From: Ornithomonoglobus_A sp045649025
GTDB taxonomy: Bacteria; Bacillota; Clostridia; UBA1381
Reading direction: 5' to 3'
DNA length: 64,000 nt
NCBI GenBank assembly: GCA_045649025.1
Contig: JAZRPB010000025.1
Coordinates: 1-64,000, forward strand
Part shown: in pieces, positions 7,437 to 16,236 of the stretch
Layout: every line of letters begins with the position of its first letter
How positions within the stretch are numbered: position 1 is the first letter of the stretch
The notes under the pieces: model-generated
The model's input: only the letters and a program-made list of their open reading frames with translations
The model's database searches: none
What the model was told of the DNA's origin: nothing
Program-made: the position numbers and the translations under genes

Positions 7437-8240
7437 ATGAATAAAAAGACAGCATTAACTATTGCAGGAAGTGACTGCAGCGGAGGTGCCGGCATTCAGG
7501 CAGATATTAAAACAATAACAATGAATGATGTTTATGCTATGAGTGCAATAACAGCACTTACTGCACAAAACACAACTGGTGTAACAAGTATTATGGAGGT
7601 AACTCCCAATTTTTTAAGAGAGCAAATTGAGGCAGTATTTACAGATATTCGCCCTGACAGTGTTAAAATAGGTATGGTAGCATCATCCGAGCTGATTTTA
7701 GAAATTGCACAATGTTTAAAACAATTTGATGCACAAAACATTGTTGTTGATACTGTTATGGTGGCAACAAGCGGAGCAAGGCTGATAAAAGAAGACGCAA
7801 TAGATGCATTAAAAACAAAATTACTGCCTTTATCAACAGTTATTACGCCAAACATTCCCGAAGCTCAAATCCTTTCAGGATTAAAAATACAAAATAAAAA
7901 TGATATGATTATGGCAGCAAGACACATAAAAAAAGCCTATGGCTGTAATGTATTGTTAAAGGGCGGTCATAGCATATCTGATGCCGACGACCTATTATTG
8001 TTCGACGATGGTGAAGAATGGTTTTGCGGTAAGAGAATTAATAATCCTAACACACATGGCACAGGCTGCACATTATCCTCTGCCATTGCGGCAAACCTTG
8101 CTAAAGGGTATGATATAAAAAAATCGGTAAGAATGGCAAAAGAATATATTTGCGAAGCTCTTATGGCAATGCTCGATTTAGGAAAAGGCTCCGGACCACT
8201 GGACCACGCATATATGTTAAATGAAATTTTTAATAAATAA
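7437..8240 (+). CDS. thiD: hydroxymethylpyrimidine/phosphomethylpyrimidine kinase ThiD
   Basis: A 267-residue ribokinase-fold enzyme that phosphorylates HMP and HMP-P to HMP-PP, the pyrimidine half of thiamine. Signatures: TIAGSDCSGGAGIQADIKT at the N terminus, KIGMVAS, VLLKGGHS, and the anion-hole/catalytic motif NTHGTGCTLSSAIAANL near the C terminus. AAAGGAGA precedes the ATG. It is the only gene under the TPP riboswitch here, with no thiC, thiE or thiM beside it. That suggests HMP salvage or other thi genes elsewhere. Confidence 0.95.
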   Translation: MNKKTALTIAGSDCSGGAGIQADIKTITMNDVYAMSAITALTAQNTTGVTSIMEVTPNFLREQIEAVFTDIRPDSVKIGMVASSELILEIAQCLKQFDAQNIVVDTVMVATSGARLIKEDAIDALKTKLLPLSTVITPNIPEAQILSGLKIQNKNDMIMAARHIKKAYGCNVLLKGGHSISDADDLLLFDDGEEWFCGKRINNPNTHGTGCTLSSAIAANLAKGYDIKKSVRMAKEYICEALMAMLDLGKGSGPLDHAYMLNEIFNK

Positions 8241-8258
8241 CTATTATTAATACAACAA

Positions 8259-8291
8259 TGTGTGTTTCAAAAAATTGCTTTGAAACACACA
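8259..8291. terminator. hairpin between convergent thiD and pheA
   Basis: A perfect 13-bp stem (TGTGTGTTTCAAA / TTTGAAACACACA) lies between the two stop codons. It lacks a long T tract on either side but is the only candidate terminator for both genes. Confidence 0.5.
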
Positions 8292-8315
8292 TAAAACATA
8301 GAATTTATATATCGC

Positions 8316-9458
8316 TTATGACTGCAAATAACTGCCAAGGAAAATTAAGTTATTATTTCCCGTGGCAAGCTCATCTAAAATACTGACTGTTTCCTGCGCA
8401 TATATAGACGCCTCTAAATCAAAATAGAAGGAAAATTCAAAATCTCTGCCGGCAATCGGTCTTGATTCAAGCTTTGTGAGGTTAAGCCCTGCCATTGCAA
8501 ATTTTGAAATAATACTGTTTAGAGAGCCGGGCGTATGCGGAAGATTCATTATTATACTTATTTTGTCGGCACCAGGATAAATTAAAAGCTCCTTTGTGAT
8601 GCAAATAAATCTTGTGAAGTTACTGTCTGAATTTGCAATTTTATCATTCAAAATACAAAGACCGTAATTTTCCGCACAATCAGGTGACGAAATTGCTGCT
8701 ATATCAGTTCTGCCCGAGTCAGCAACAAGCTTTGCCGCAAGTGCGGTATTTTCACAAATGGTTATTTTTATGTTGGGATATGCCTTTAAAAATTCAGAGC
8801 ACTGACCAATTGCCTGCTCATGAGAAACAATCTCTTTGATGTTTGAAAGCTCTGTACCATAATTTGCCATAAGTGCATGATTGATTTTTAGCTTAACGCT
8901 TTTAATAATATGAAAATTATAGTTTTTCATAAGATCGTAAACTGCAATTACTGTTCCATGAATTGAATTTTCAATAGGCAAAATCCCGTAGCTACATGTA
9001 CCGTCTTCAACTGCCTTAAATACATCCTCAAAGGTTTTAACATACTTAATATCGGGATTTTTAAATAGTCTGTCGCAAGCAATTTGTGAATACGCTCCCT
9101 CTATGCCCTGACAGGCAACAGTGCCTGATTGCGGAAAAATCAGTGGAGTATTCGCCAGAGCTTTTTTTATTTTTTTTGAAAGCTCTCCCCCATCTTTAGC
9201 ATTTCTTTTATTTTGATAGCTTTTACTCAAATCCATCAGGGTTGTAAACAATATTCGTGAATAATCAGCCATTTCATTGCCCGATTTTTCACTTACTCTG
9301 TTTAATATTTCTCTCTCTCTGCCTTTTTGCAGGGTTGAAAGGTTATTTTCTCTTTTGTAGTCTGCAACTTTAGATGCATTTTCCATTCTTTTCAAAAAGA
9401 GCTTTAGAATTTCATCGTCAATTGCATCTATTTCATTTCTTAATTGTTCTAAATCCAT
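8316..9458 (-). CDS. pheA: bifunctional chorismate mutase/prephenate dehydratase
   Basis: A 380-residue fusion that converts chorismate to prephenate and then to phenylpyruvate. Residues 1-90 are an AroQ-type chorismate mutase helix bundle (LRNEIDAIDDEILKLFLKR). Residues about 113-290 are prephenate dehydratase (CQGIEGAYSQIA, GILPIENSIHGTV, and the catalytic Thr in FTRF at 281-284). Residues 300-375 are the ACT regulatory domain with the ESRP phenylalanine-binding motif (331-334), so feedback inhibition by Phe is expected. It is the last gene of the aromatic operon, 12 bases after aroC. Confidence 0.96.
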   Translation of the reverse strand: MDLEQLRNEIDAIDDEILKLFLKRMENASKVADYKRENNLSTLQKGREREILNRVSEKSGNEMADYSRILFTTLMDLSKSYQNKRNAKDGGELSKKIKKALANTPLIFPQSGTVACQGIEGAYSQIACDRLFKNPDIKYVKTFEDVFKAVEDGTCSYGILPIENSIHGTVIAVYDLMKNYNFHIIKSVKLKINHALMANYGTELSNIKEIVSHEQAIGQCSEFLKAYPNIKITICENTALAAKLVADSGRTDIAAISSPDCAENYGLCILNDKIANSDSNFTRFICITKELLIYPGADKISIIMNLPHTPGSLNSIISKFAMAGLNLTKLESRPIAGRDFEFSFYFDLEASIYAQETVSILDELATGNNNLIFLGSYLQS

Positions 9459-9470
9459 CCATATTCACCC

Positions 9471-10538
9471 CTATAATATAAAATCCGATATTGCTATTGC
9501 CGATATTGCTTCAATGCAAGGTACTGCACGAACTGCAATACACGGATCGTGTCTGCCTTTTACCGACAAATTCACATTTTCCTTTTTTGAAAAGCTTATG
9601 CTTTGTTGTTCTTTAGTAATTGATGGTGTTGGCTTAAAGGCAACATTGAACGTTACAGGCATTCCTGTTGTTATTCCGCCAAGTATTCCGCCATGATTGT
9701 TGGTTTTGGTTTTTACTGTATCATTATCCATATAAAACTCATCATTATTTTCGGAGCCTTTCATTTTTGCAGCCTCAAAGCCAATGCCAAATTCAATTCC
9801 CTTTACACCGCCAATGCCAAAAACTGCGGCTGCTATTGCATTTTCTATTCCATCAAACATAGGGTTTCCTACACCAGCCTCTAAACCGTATATTCCACAT
9901 TCAATACAACCGCCAATGGAGTTTCCTTCTTCCCTAATAGCTAGAATTAAATTCTGCATCTCCTCACCCGAAGCATCTGAAAATGTTGGAAATTCACCGC
10001 TTTTTATTTTGTTTAGTTGGTTTTTATTAAGAACAAGATTATTTATTTTATTGTCGTAAACATCGCCTACTGATAACAAGTGTGCAACAATTTCAATTCC
10101 ACGTCTTTTAAGAATTTGCATTAAAATTCCGCCAACCGCACATATAGGTGCAGTAAGTCTGCCCGAAAAATGTCCGCCGCCTCTTAAATCACAAAATCCG
10201 TTATATTTTGTATATGCACTAAAATCGGCGTGTCCTGGTCTTGGGATATCTGTTTTGTAATCACTTGAGCGAGTATTTTCGTTTTTAATTATAATACAAA
10301 GTGGTGCACCCGTTGTTATACCATCCTTAATACCCGATATAATTTCAGGAGTATCTGCTTCCTTTCTTGGTGTGGAATATTTGTTATTTCCACCCTGACG
10401 GCGTTTTAAAAAGCTATTAAGTTCATCAAAGTCTATACGCTCACCAGCAGGAAGATTATCTACCACAGCACCAATTGCACTGCCGTGCGATTCCCCAAAA
10501 ACACTTACCTTAATTTTCTTTCCTGTTTCAGATGACAT
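9471..10538 (-). CDS. aroC: chorismate synthase
   Basis: A 355-residue FMN-dependent enzyme making chorismate from EPSP. Signatures: FGESHGSAIGAVVDNLP, RRQGGNNKYSTPRKE, SGRLTAPICAVGG, the RPGHADF loop and GRHDPCIAVRAVP. The start at 10538 has GGAGG eight bases upstream, inside the end of aroA; an upstream TTG overlaps that site and is rejected. The two genes overlap by 11 bases, which suggests coupled translation. Confidence 0.97.
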   Translation of the reverse strand: MSSETGKKIKVSVFGESHGSAIGAVVDNLPAGERIDFDELNSFLKRRQGGNNKYSTPRKEADTPEIISGIKDGITTGAPLCIIIKNENTRSSDYKTDIPRPGHADFSAYTKYNGFCDLRGGGHFSGRLTAPICAVGGILMQILKRRGIEIVAHLLSVGDVYDNKINNLVLNKNQLNKIKSGEFPTFSDASGEEMQNLILAIREEGNSIGGCIECGIYGLEAGVGNPMFDGIENAIAAAVFGIGGVKGIEFGIGFEAAKMKGSENNDEFYMDNDTVKTKTNNHGGILGGITTGMPVTFNVAFKPTPSITKEQQSISFSKKENVNLSVKGRHDPCIAVRAVPCIEAISAIAISDFIL

Positions 10539-11784
10539 CGAAAATACCTCCAATTTTTTTAAAATCGTCCATAAAGGATGGATATGATTTATCTATTGCT
10601 TTTGCATCGTTTAATATAACATCATTTTCACAAATTGCACTTGCACAAAATGCCGACATTGCAATTCTGTGGTCGTTATAGCTATCTACCGCTCCACCAA
10701 TTAATTTACCGTTTCCGTATATTATAAGACTGTCGTTTGTTTCTTCTACCCTGCCGCCAAGCCCTAAAATAAGTTCCTTTGTGGTTTTAATTCTGTCGCT
10801 TTCCTTTATTCTTAAACGCTCGGCATTATATAGGGTTGATTTGCCGTTTGCCCCACAAGCCAAAATTGACAGTATTGGGAACAAATCAGGACACTGTGAC
10901 ACATCAAAATCTAAAGGCTTTATTACACTTTTTGCAACAGTTATCTCATTTTCTGAAATTATATAATTCACACCCGCAAGCGATAATGCATCCAAAATCA
11001 TTTTGTCGCTTTGGTGGGAATTTAGGTTAAGATTTTTTATTTTAACCTCACCGCCAATAGCACCCAACACCATAAAAAATGCAGCATTGGACCAATCTCC
11101 CTCAACTATGTATTCCATTGGAGATGTATAATTATCAGTTGAATTTACAACAAATTCATTTTCTCTTTGTGCTATATTCACGCCAAAGCTTTTTAGCGTA
11201 TTAATAGTCATACCAACATAAGCAGAGGACTGCAGCTTTGATGTAAGCTTTATAACACTTCTTTCTTTAAGCAACGGAAGTGCAAATAAAAGACCTGATA
11301 TAAATTGCGAGCTTACATCTCCTGCAATGTTAAATTCACCCGCAAGGGTTTTTCCTGATACTGTTATAGGAAGCGTGGATGATGAGAAACTATTTCCGTG
11401 CTCCTTTAGTAAATCAATAATTAATCCCATTGGTCTTTGGGGTAATCTTCCCGCTCCAACAAATGTTGCACCACAACCAAGAGCCGACAAAACAGGAAGT
11501 AAAAATCTTAATGTTGAGCCACTCTCCCCACAATCTAAAACAGGGTTTTGAATTAGCTTTTTTATTGGTGTGATTTCATATACATTGTCCTTTTTTATAA
11601 AATCAGCACCTATTTCCCTGATGCAGTTTAAGGTCGCCTCAATATCCTTTGAAATTTGGGATATATGTATTTTGGTTTTATCATTTGCAAGTGCAGAGCA
11701 TATAATTGCTCTGTGTGCATCTGATTTTGAGGCAATCGCAAAAACTTCACCGTCTGGCAATATAGGTTTTATTTTTAATTGCAT
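10528..11784 (-). CDS. aroA: 3-phosphoshikimate 1-carboxyvinyltransferase (EPSP synthase)
   Basis: A 418-residue two-domain enzyme joining shikimate-3-phosphate and PEP. Visible motifs: ASKSDAHRAIICSALA at the N terminus, the ESGSTLRFLLP signature region, GRLPQRPMG, RIKESDRIKTT and SYNDHRIAMSAFCASA. The ATG follows GAGGAAGTG and overlaps the aroB stop by 10 bases. The LPQRPMG loop carries Pro at the usual glyphosate-contact region; sensitivity class cannot be judged by eye. Confidence 0.96.
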   Translation of the reverse strand: MQLKIKPILPDGEVFAIASKSDAHRAIICSALANDKTKIHISQISKDIEATLNCIREIGADFIKKDNVYEITPIKKLIQNPVLDCGESGSTLRFLLPVLSALGCGATFVGAGRLPQRPMGLIIDLLKEHGNSFSSSTLPITVSGKTLAGEFNIAGDVSSQFISGLLFALPLLKERSVIKLTSKLQSSAYVGMTINTLKSFGVNIAQRENEFVVNSTDNYTSPMEYIVEGDWSNAAFFMVLGAIGGEVKIKNLNLNSHQSDKMILDALSLAGVNYIISENEITVAKSVIKPLDFDVSQCPDLFPILSILACGANGKSTLYNAERLRIKESDRIKTTKELILGLGGRVEETNDSLIIYGNGKLIGGAVDSYNDHRIAMSAFCASAICENDVILNDAKAIDKSYPSFMDDFKKIGGIFDVI

Positions 11785-12827
11785 TTTAACACTTCCTCAA
11801 GCTTGGAAACAGCAACTTTTTTAAGCACGCAATTTCCGATTTTTTCGGGGATAACAAGATTTATTGTATCACCGTTACGTTTTTTATCTTTAAGCATAGC
11901 CGATAAAAGTTCTTCGTTTTTAACATCTGTATCTGTTGGTATATAGTTATTTTCAAGGCATTTTATAATTTTGGAGTGGGTATTCTCACTTGACCATCCT
12001 CTAAAATCCGTAATTTTAGAAATAATAGCCATACCAATCCCCACTGCAATTCCGTGAGAAATTTTAAAATCTGTTGCCTTTTCAATTGCGTGACCAATTG
12101 TATGTCCAAAATTTAAAAGCTGTCTTTTACCTGTATCAAATTCATCCTCTGATACAATCTGTGCTTTAATAGAAACACATTTTTCTATAACACTCTCTAC
12201 ATCCCAATCATTACTGTTTGAAAGCAAATTAAATAATTCCTCATCACAGATTACACCATACTTAATTGCCTCCGACACGCCCTCCTTAAAATTTTCTTTA
12301 GGTAGTGTTTCAAAGGTTTTAGTGTCACAAACAACAAGTCTTGGCTGATAAAATGCACCTGCAAGGTTTTTTCCTGACTTTAGGTTTACACCCGTTTTAC
12401 CGCCAACAGATGAATCTATGACCGAAAGAAAGGTTGTGGGAATTTGAATAAAATCTATCCCCCGAAGATACGATGCCGCCGCATAGCCCGATACATCGCC
12501 CACAATTCCGCCGCCAAGTGCAACAACAAGGTCGGAGCGAGTTACATTATTCTCTGCCATAAACTCTAATATATTGCAAATGGTTTCCATTGTCTTATTT
12601 GCTTCTCCATGTGTAAATACAAATTTTAGAGCATTAAACCCTGCATTTTGAAGTATTTTGAGAACACTATCGGAGTAAAGCTTATCCACATTATCATCGG
12701 TTATTACAACCACAGTCTTTGCCTTTGTTATTTTTTTGATTTCATCAGGTATTATATTTAAAATATCATTACCGATAATTATATCGTAAGGTTTTTTTAC
12801 ACCTTTAACCGTAACTATTTTATTCAT
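11775..12827 (-). CDS. aroB: 3-dehydroquinate synthase
   Basis: A 350-residue NAD- and metal-dependent enzyme converting DAHP to 3-dehydroquinate. Motifs: ALGGGIVGDVSGYAAASYLRG (NAD/phosphate loop region), DSSVGGKTGVN, KEGVSEAIKYG and the metal-ligand segment LLNFGHTIGHAIE. Length is typical. It overlaps tyrA by 8 bases and aroA by 10, as part of a tightly packed operon. Confidence 0.96.
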   Translation of the reverse strand: MNKIVTVKGVKKPYDIIIGNDILNIIPDEIKKITKAKTVVVITDDNVDKLYSDSVLKILQNAGFNALKFVFTHGEANKTMETICNILEFMAENNVTRSDLVVALGGGIVGDVSGYAAASYLRGIDFIQIPTTFLSVIDSSVGGKTGVNLKSGKNLAGAFYQPRLVVCDTKTFETLPKENFKEGVSEAIKYGVICDEELFNLLSNSNDWDVESVIEKCVSIKAQIVSEDEFDTGKRQLLNFGHTIGHAIEKATDFKISHGIAVGIGMAIISKITDFRGWSSENTHSKIIKCLENNYIPTDTDVKNEELLSAMLKDKKRNGDTINLVIPEKIGNCVLKKVAVSKLEEVLKCN

Positions 12828-13656
12828 TGTTAAGTGCCTCTTTTAATTCTCTACCATTTTTGAGTAATTCTTTTAATTCGTCTGCGTTATTTTCTTCAAG
12901 TGCTATCTTATACTTACTTAAATTATCTATCAATGTGCTTATTTCATTTATAAGATTATTCTTATTTTCCATAAACAGCTCTGTCCACATTGTTTCGTTA
13001 AGGTACGCAACTCTTGTTAAATCCATAAAGCTGCCTGCCGACAACCCCTTATGCTCTCTTGCGGTTTCGCTTTTTACATAAGCATTTGACAATACGTGTG
13101 CAAGCTGTGATGTGTATGCAATAATTCTATCGTGATCCTTCGCAGTTTTTACAGTTATTTTTCCAAATCCGATTGATAGGAAGAATATTTTTATATTGGC
13201 AAGATCCTCGATTTTTACATCATCATCAGGTGTTAAAATCATGGAAGCATCTGCAAAAATCTCTGCATTTGAATACTTAAAGCCTATCTTTTCAATACCT
13301 GCCATAGGGTGTCCGCCAATAAATATAAAGCCATTTTCTCTTGCAATTTCAGGAATGTTATTACACACCTTCTCTTTAACACCGCCACAATCAATCAGGT
13401 ATGCACCTTTTTTAATAAGGTGTGCATATTTTTTTACTGTTTCGACTGTTGCTTCGGGGTAAAGTGCTAAAATAACCATATCACACTCACCAATATTGTT
13501 TTCCGTAAGTTCTTCATTTATTGCTTCAATAATTTTTGCTTTTGTTACAATCTTTGGATCAATATCCATTCCCAAAACATAATGTTCTGTGTTAAGTCTT
13601 ATTGCTTTTGCCATAGAACCGCCAATAAGACCAAGTCCTATAATTCCAATCTTCAT
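12820..13656 (-). CDS. tyrA: prephenate dehydrogenase
   Basis: A 278-residue NAD-dependent enzyme oxidatively decarboxylating prephenate to 4-hydroxyphenylpyruvate for tyrosine. The N-terminal Rossmann motif is GIIGLGLIGGSMAKAIR; later GGHPMAGIE is the family's substrate-binding segment, followed by a helical dimerisation domain. There is no C-terminal ACT domain at this length. AAGGAGAAGG precedes the ATG. It is second in the operon, 17 bases after the DAHP synthase gene. Confidence 0.94.
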   Translation of the reverse strand: MKIGIIGLGLIGGSMAKAIRLNTEHYVLGMDIDPKIVTKAKIIEAINEELTENNIGECDMVILALYPEATVETVKKYAHLIKKGAYLIDCGGVKEKVCNNIPEIARENGFIFIGGHPMAGIEKIGFKYSNAEIFADASMILTPDDDVKIEDLANIKIFFLSIGFGKITVKTAKDHDRIIAYTSQLAHVLSNAYVKSETAREHKGLSAGSFMDLTRVAYLNETMWTELFMENKNNLINEISTLIDNLSKYKIALEENNADELKELLKNGRELKEALNNE

Positions 13657-13672
13657 TAAAACCTTCTCCTTT

Positions 13673-14701
13673 TTATGCTAATTCCGCCAAATCATATATT
13701 AGCTTTTCGCTCTTTTCCCAACCAAGACAAGGGTCTGTTATTGATTTACCGTAAATACATTCGCCTATTTTTTGAGCACCGTCCTCAATATAGCTTTCTA
13801 TCATAAATCCCTTTACAAGCTTTTTAATTGAGCTGTCGTGTTTTGCACTGTGCATAACATCCTTTGCAATTCGCATTTGCTCAAGTGGCTGCTTGCCTGA
13901 ATTTGCATGATTAGTATCAATAATCACACCTGGATTTGCAAGGTCTGTTTCACTATATAGCTTGCACAAAAGCTCTAAATCCTCGTAGTGGTAATTTGGA
14001 AGCGACTGACCGTGTTTATTTACATATCCACGAAGAATTGCGTGTGATAGCGGATTACCCTCCGACTGAACCTCCCAACCACGATATATAAATGTGTGCT
14101 TATGTTGTGCCGCTGTTATTGAATTCATCATTACAGATAAGTCGCCACCTGTGGGGTTTTTCATACCAACAGGAACAGATATTCCGCTTGCGGTAAGTCT
14201 GTGTTGTTGGTTTTCAACACTTCTTGCACCGATTGCGACATATGCCAATATATCATCCAAATATCTGTAGTTTTCAGGGTAAAGCATTTCATCTGCACAA
14301 GAAAAGCCTGTTTCCTTAATTGCTCTTATATGCAAATCACGTATCATCATAATGCCCTTTAACATATCAGGCTTTTCATTTGGGTTGGGCTGATGCAGCA
14401 TACCCTTGTAGCCATCGCCTGTTGTTCTAGGCTTGTTGGTATAAATTCTTGGAATAATGAATATCTTATCTAAAACCTTTTCCTGCACCTCTCTTAATCT
14501 GTGGATATAATCTATAACACTATCCTCATTATCGGCAGAGCAAGGGCCTATAATTAAAACAAGCTTATCGCTTTTACCTGTAAAAATATCTGCAATTTCT
14601 TTTTCTCTTGCATCCACAATCTTCTTCAGGTCAGGCGATAGCGGACACATTTCTTTTATTTCCTTTGGGATAGGAAGCTTTCTTTCAAAATTTAAATTCA
14701 T
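13673..14701 (-). CDS. aroF: 3-deoxy-7-phosphoheptulonate synthase (type I, AroF/G/H class)
   Basis: A 342-residue first-committed enzyme condensing PEP with erythrose-4-phosphate. Signatures: LIIGPCSADNEDSVIDY, PRIYTNKPRTTGDGYKG, GARSVENQQHR, PVGMKNPTGG and DTNHANSGK. The length and the N-terminal extension are those of the class I-alpha feedback-regulated enzymes rather than Bacillus-type AroA(G). GAGAGGAGA precedes the ATG. It heads the operon and follows a leader peptide and attenuator, so it is the main point of transcriptional control. The paralogue (F, G or H) cannot be assigned; the symbol is generic. Confidence 0.95.
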   Translation of the reverse strand: MNLNFERKLPIPKEIKEMCPLSPDLKKIVDAREKEIADIFTGKSDKLVLIIGPCSADNEDSVIDYIHRLREVQEKVLDKIFIIPRIYTNKPRTTGDGYKGMLHQPNPNEKPDMLKGIMMIRDLHIRAIKETGFSCADEMLYPENYRYLDDILAYVAIGARSVENQQHRLTASGISVPVGMKNPTGGDLSVMMNSITAAQHKHTFIYRGWEVQSEGNPLSHAILRGYVNKHGQSLPNYHYEDLELLCKLYSETDLANPGVIIDTNHANSGKQPLEQMRIAKDVMHSAKHDSSIKKLVKGFMIESYIEDGAQKIGECIYGKSITDPCLGWEKSEKLIYDLAELA

Positions 14702-14722
14702 AATATATTCTCCTCTCTAATT

Positions 14723-14771
14723 AAAAAACAAAAAACCGTACGGCTTTGATTTTTAATCAAACTCCGTACGG
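14723..14771 (-). terminator. attenuator terminator of the aromatic operon
   Basis: On the minus strand CCGTACGG...TTTGATT pairs with AATCAAA...CCGTACGG, followed by TTTTTTGTTTTTT, just 22 bases before the DAHP synthase start. It lies between the leader peptide and the first structural gene, the position of a classical attenuator. Confidence 0.85.
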
Positions 14772-14825
14772 ACTTCATTTTACCTTGTTGTTTCCCACAA
14801 ATCCAACGACAAACAAGCCATCGGA
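14772..14825 (-). promoter_or_regulatory. mid-leader hairpins of the aromatic attenuator
   Basis: Between the leader stop codon and the terminator, ATCCGATGGC can pair with GTCGTTGGAT (10 bp with wobbles). Alternatively CTTGTT can pair with the later AACAAG. Within the leader coding sequence (His-Pro-Cys-Gly codons) CCGTGCGG can also pair with the first CCGTACGG terminator arm. These are mutually exclusive pairings of the kind that link ribosome position to terminator formation. Confidence 0.55.
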
Positions 14826-14909
14826 TTACAGGGTTTTTGCAAAGAATGAAAAACCGCACGGATGACTAAAATAAAATCGAGCATAATATTTATTAAACAT
14901 TGTTGTCAT
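14826..14909 (-). CDS. aromatic-rich leader peptide of the aro operon
   Basis: A 27-codon open frame on the minus strand with a good ribosome site (AAAGGAAG, 7 bases before ATG). Nine of 27 residues are Phe (6) or Tyr (3), including the run YYARFYF and later FSFF. It lies directly downstream of a consensus promoter and upstream of an intrinsic terminator before the DAHP synthase gene. By analogy with pheL and similar peptides, stalling for charged Phe/Tyr tRNA would control read-through. The peptide itself probably has no other function. Confidence 0.85.
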   Translation of the reverse strand: MTTMFNKYYARFYFSHPCGFSFFAKTL

Positions 14910-14941
14910 AGCGATTCTTCCTTTCTTTGATATTAATAAGT

Positions 14942-14970
14942 ATTATATACCCATTTTTTTTATTTGTCAA
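14942..14970 (-). promoter_or_regulatory. consensus sigma-A promoter of the aromatic operon
   Basis: A perfect TTGACA, 17-base spacer and perfect TATAAT on the minus strand. It is about 33 bases upstream of the leader peptide ATG. A strong constitutive promoter fits control by attenuation downstream. Confidence 0.92.
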
Positions 14971-15076
14971 TAGGTTTTATGTAATTTTATTTTTTATTTA
15001 TATCCCGTTTTACACACTCATCATAGCTAAATGTTAAAACTTCACTTTTCGTAGTTTCTAAATATCCTTTAAAATT

Positions 15077-15514
15077 TTACATTTTCTCAATTGCGTGGAT
15101 TTTTTTAATTCTGTCGCTATGTCTGCCGCCCTGATGCTTTGCATTCAAATATGCATCAACAATCATAAACGCAAGCTCTCTTCCAAGCACTCTTCCGCCA
15201 AGACAAATTATATTTGCATTATTATGCTCTTTAGACATTGTTGCGCTAAATACATCCGAACAAAGTGCAGCTCGTATTCCGTTAAACTTATTTGCTGCTA
15301 TTGATATACCAATTCCTGTTCCGCATATTAATATTCCGCTTTCACATTCACCGTTTAAAACCGCTTCACACACAGGCTTTGCACAATCAGGATAATCTAC
15401 ACTATCCTCACTGTATGTACCAAAATCCTTTACCTCTATTCCCTTTTCCTGCAAGTGCTTAATAACATAGCCCTTTAATTCAAAACCGCCGTGGTCACTT
15501 CCTATTGCTATCAT
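15077..15514 (-). CDS. rpiB: ribose-5-phosphate isomerase B
   Basis: A 145-residue cytoplasmic enzyme interconverting ribose-5-phosphate and ribulose-5-phosphate (RpiB/LacAB family). Motifs: AIGSDHGGFELKGYV, YPDCAKPVCEAV, the active-site Cys segment LICGTGIGISIAANK, and HNNANIICLGGRVLG. A GGAGGA site inside the tsaB end precedes its ATG; it abuts tsaB with no gap. It is last in the fhs-tsaE-tsaB-rpiB run. Confidence 0.95.
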   Translation of the reverse strand: MIAIGSDHGGFELKGYVIKHLQEKGIEVKDFGTYSEDSVDYPDCAKPVCEAVLNGECESGILICGTGIGISIAANKFNGIRAALCSDVFSATMSKEHNNANIICLGGRVLGRELAFMIVDAYLNAKHQGGRHSDRIKKIHAIEKM

Positions 15515-16228
15515 TTACTTTTCCTCCTGCTGTTTATTTCTTTCTTCATACTCACGCTCTGCCTGTGATTTTTTTAAATACATAGGCTGAAGCGAAAGAT
15601 AGCTTTCTGTTTCACCTTTTTGTGCTTTTTCTAATGCAAGCATTGCAACCGACGAAGCACGCACCTCGCAAAATGATTGCGGTGCAAAGTATGCTCTGTC
15701 GCCAAGTTTTTCTAAAATATAGTCACGGTAAACACCTACTCCGTCGCCCGTAAACATAACGTCTAACAATTCACCGCAATCATTTACACATTCTTCAATT
15801 GTCATAGCCTCAATTTCGCTTAATGCCCTGAAGCCGCCTTCATCCCATATATACGAGGCGGTGTATACACTGTTACGTCTTGCATCCATAATAGGCATAA
15901 TAATATGTTCACAACAAGGCAGAGAAAAAGCAAGGGCCTCAAGCGTGCTCACACCAACCACAGGCTTATTCATACTGTGAGCAAGTGCCTTTATAGCTGC
16001 AACACCTATTCTTAAGCCTGTGAAGGACCCTGGACCGTTTGCAACTGCAAACAAGTCGATATCTTTGACAGTAAGTGACAAATCATCAAGCAGCTTTTCT
16101 AGCAGGCTCATTATAAGCTGTGAATGCTTTTTTTTGTTATTTATTGTGTATTCACCAAGAAGCACGTTATCCTCAACAACTGCAACCGAAGCAGCATTTG
16201 TTGCGGTATCTATTGCAAGAACTCTCAT
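15515..16228 (-). CDS. tsaB: tRNA threonylcarbamoyladenosine biosynthesis protein TsaB
   Basis: A 237-residue ASKHA-fold protein that partners TsaD and TsaE in making t6A37 on ANN-decoding tRNAs. Motifs: LAIDTATNAASVAVVED at the N terminus, ANGPGSFTGLRIGVAAIKAL, and PIMDARRNSVY. It lies directly after tsaE, the standard neighbour; tsaD is not in this window. Confidence 0.95.
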   Translation of the reverse strand: MRVLAIDTATNAASVAVVEDNVLLGEYTINNKKKHSQLIMSLLEKLLDDLSLTVKDIDLFAVANGPGSFTGLRIGVAAIKALAHSMNKPVVGVSTLEALAFSLPCCEHIIMPIMDARRNSVYTASYIWDEGGFRALSEIEAMTIEECVNDCGELLDVMFTGDGVGVYRDYILEKLGDRAYFAPQSFCEVRASSVAMLALEKAQKGETESYLSLQPMYLKKSQAEREYEERNKQQEEK

Positions 16229-16236
16229 TTATTTTT

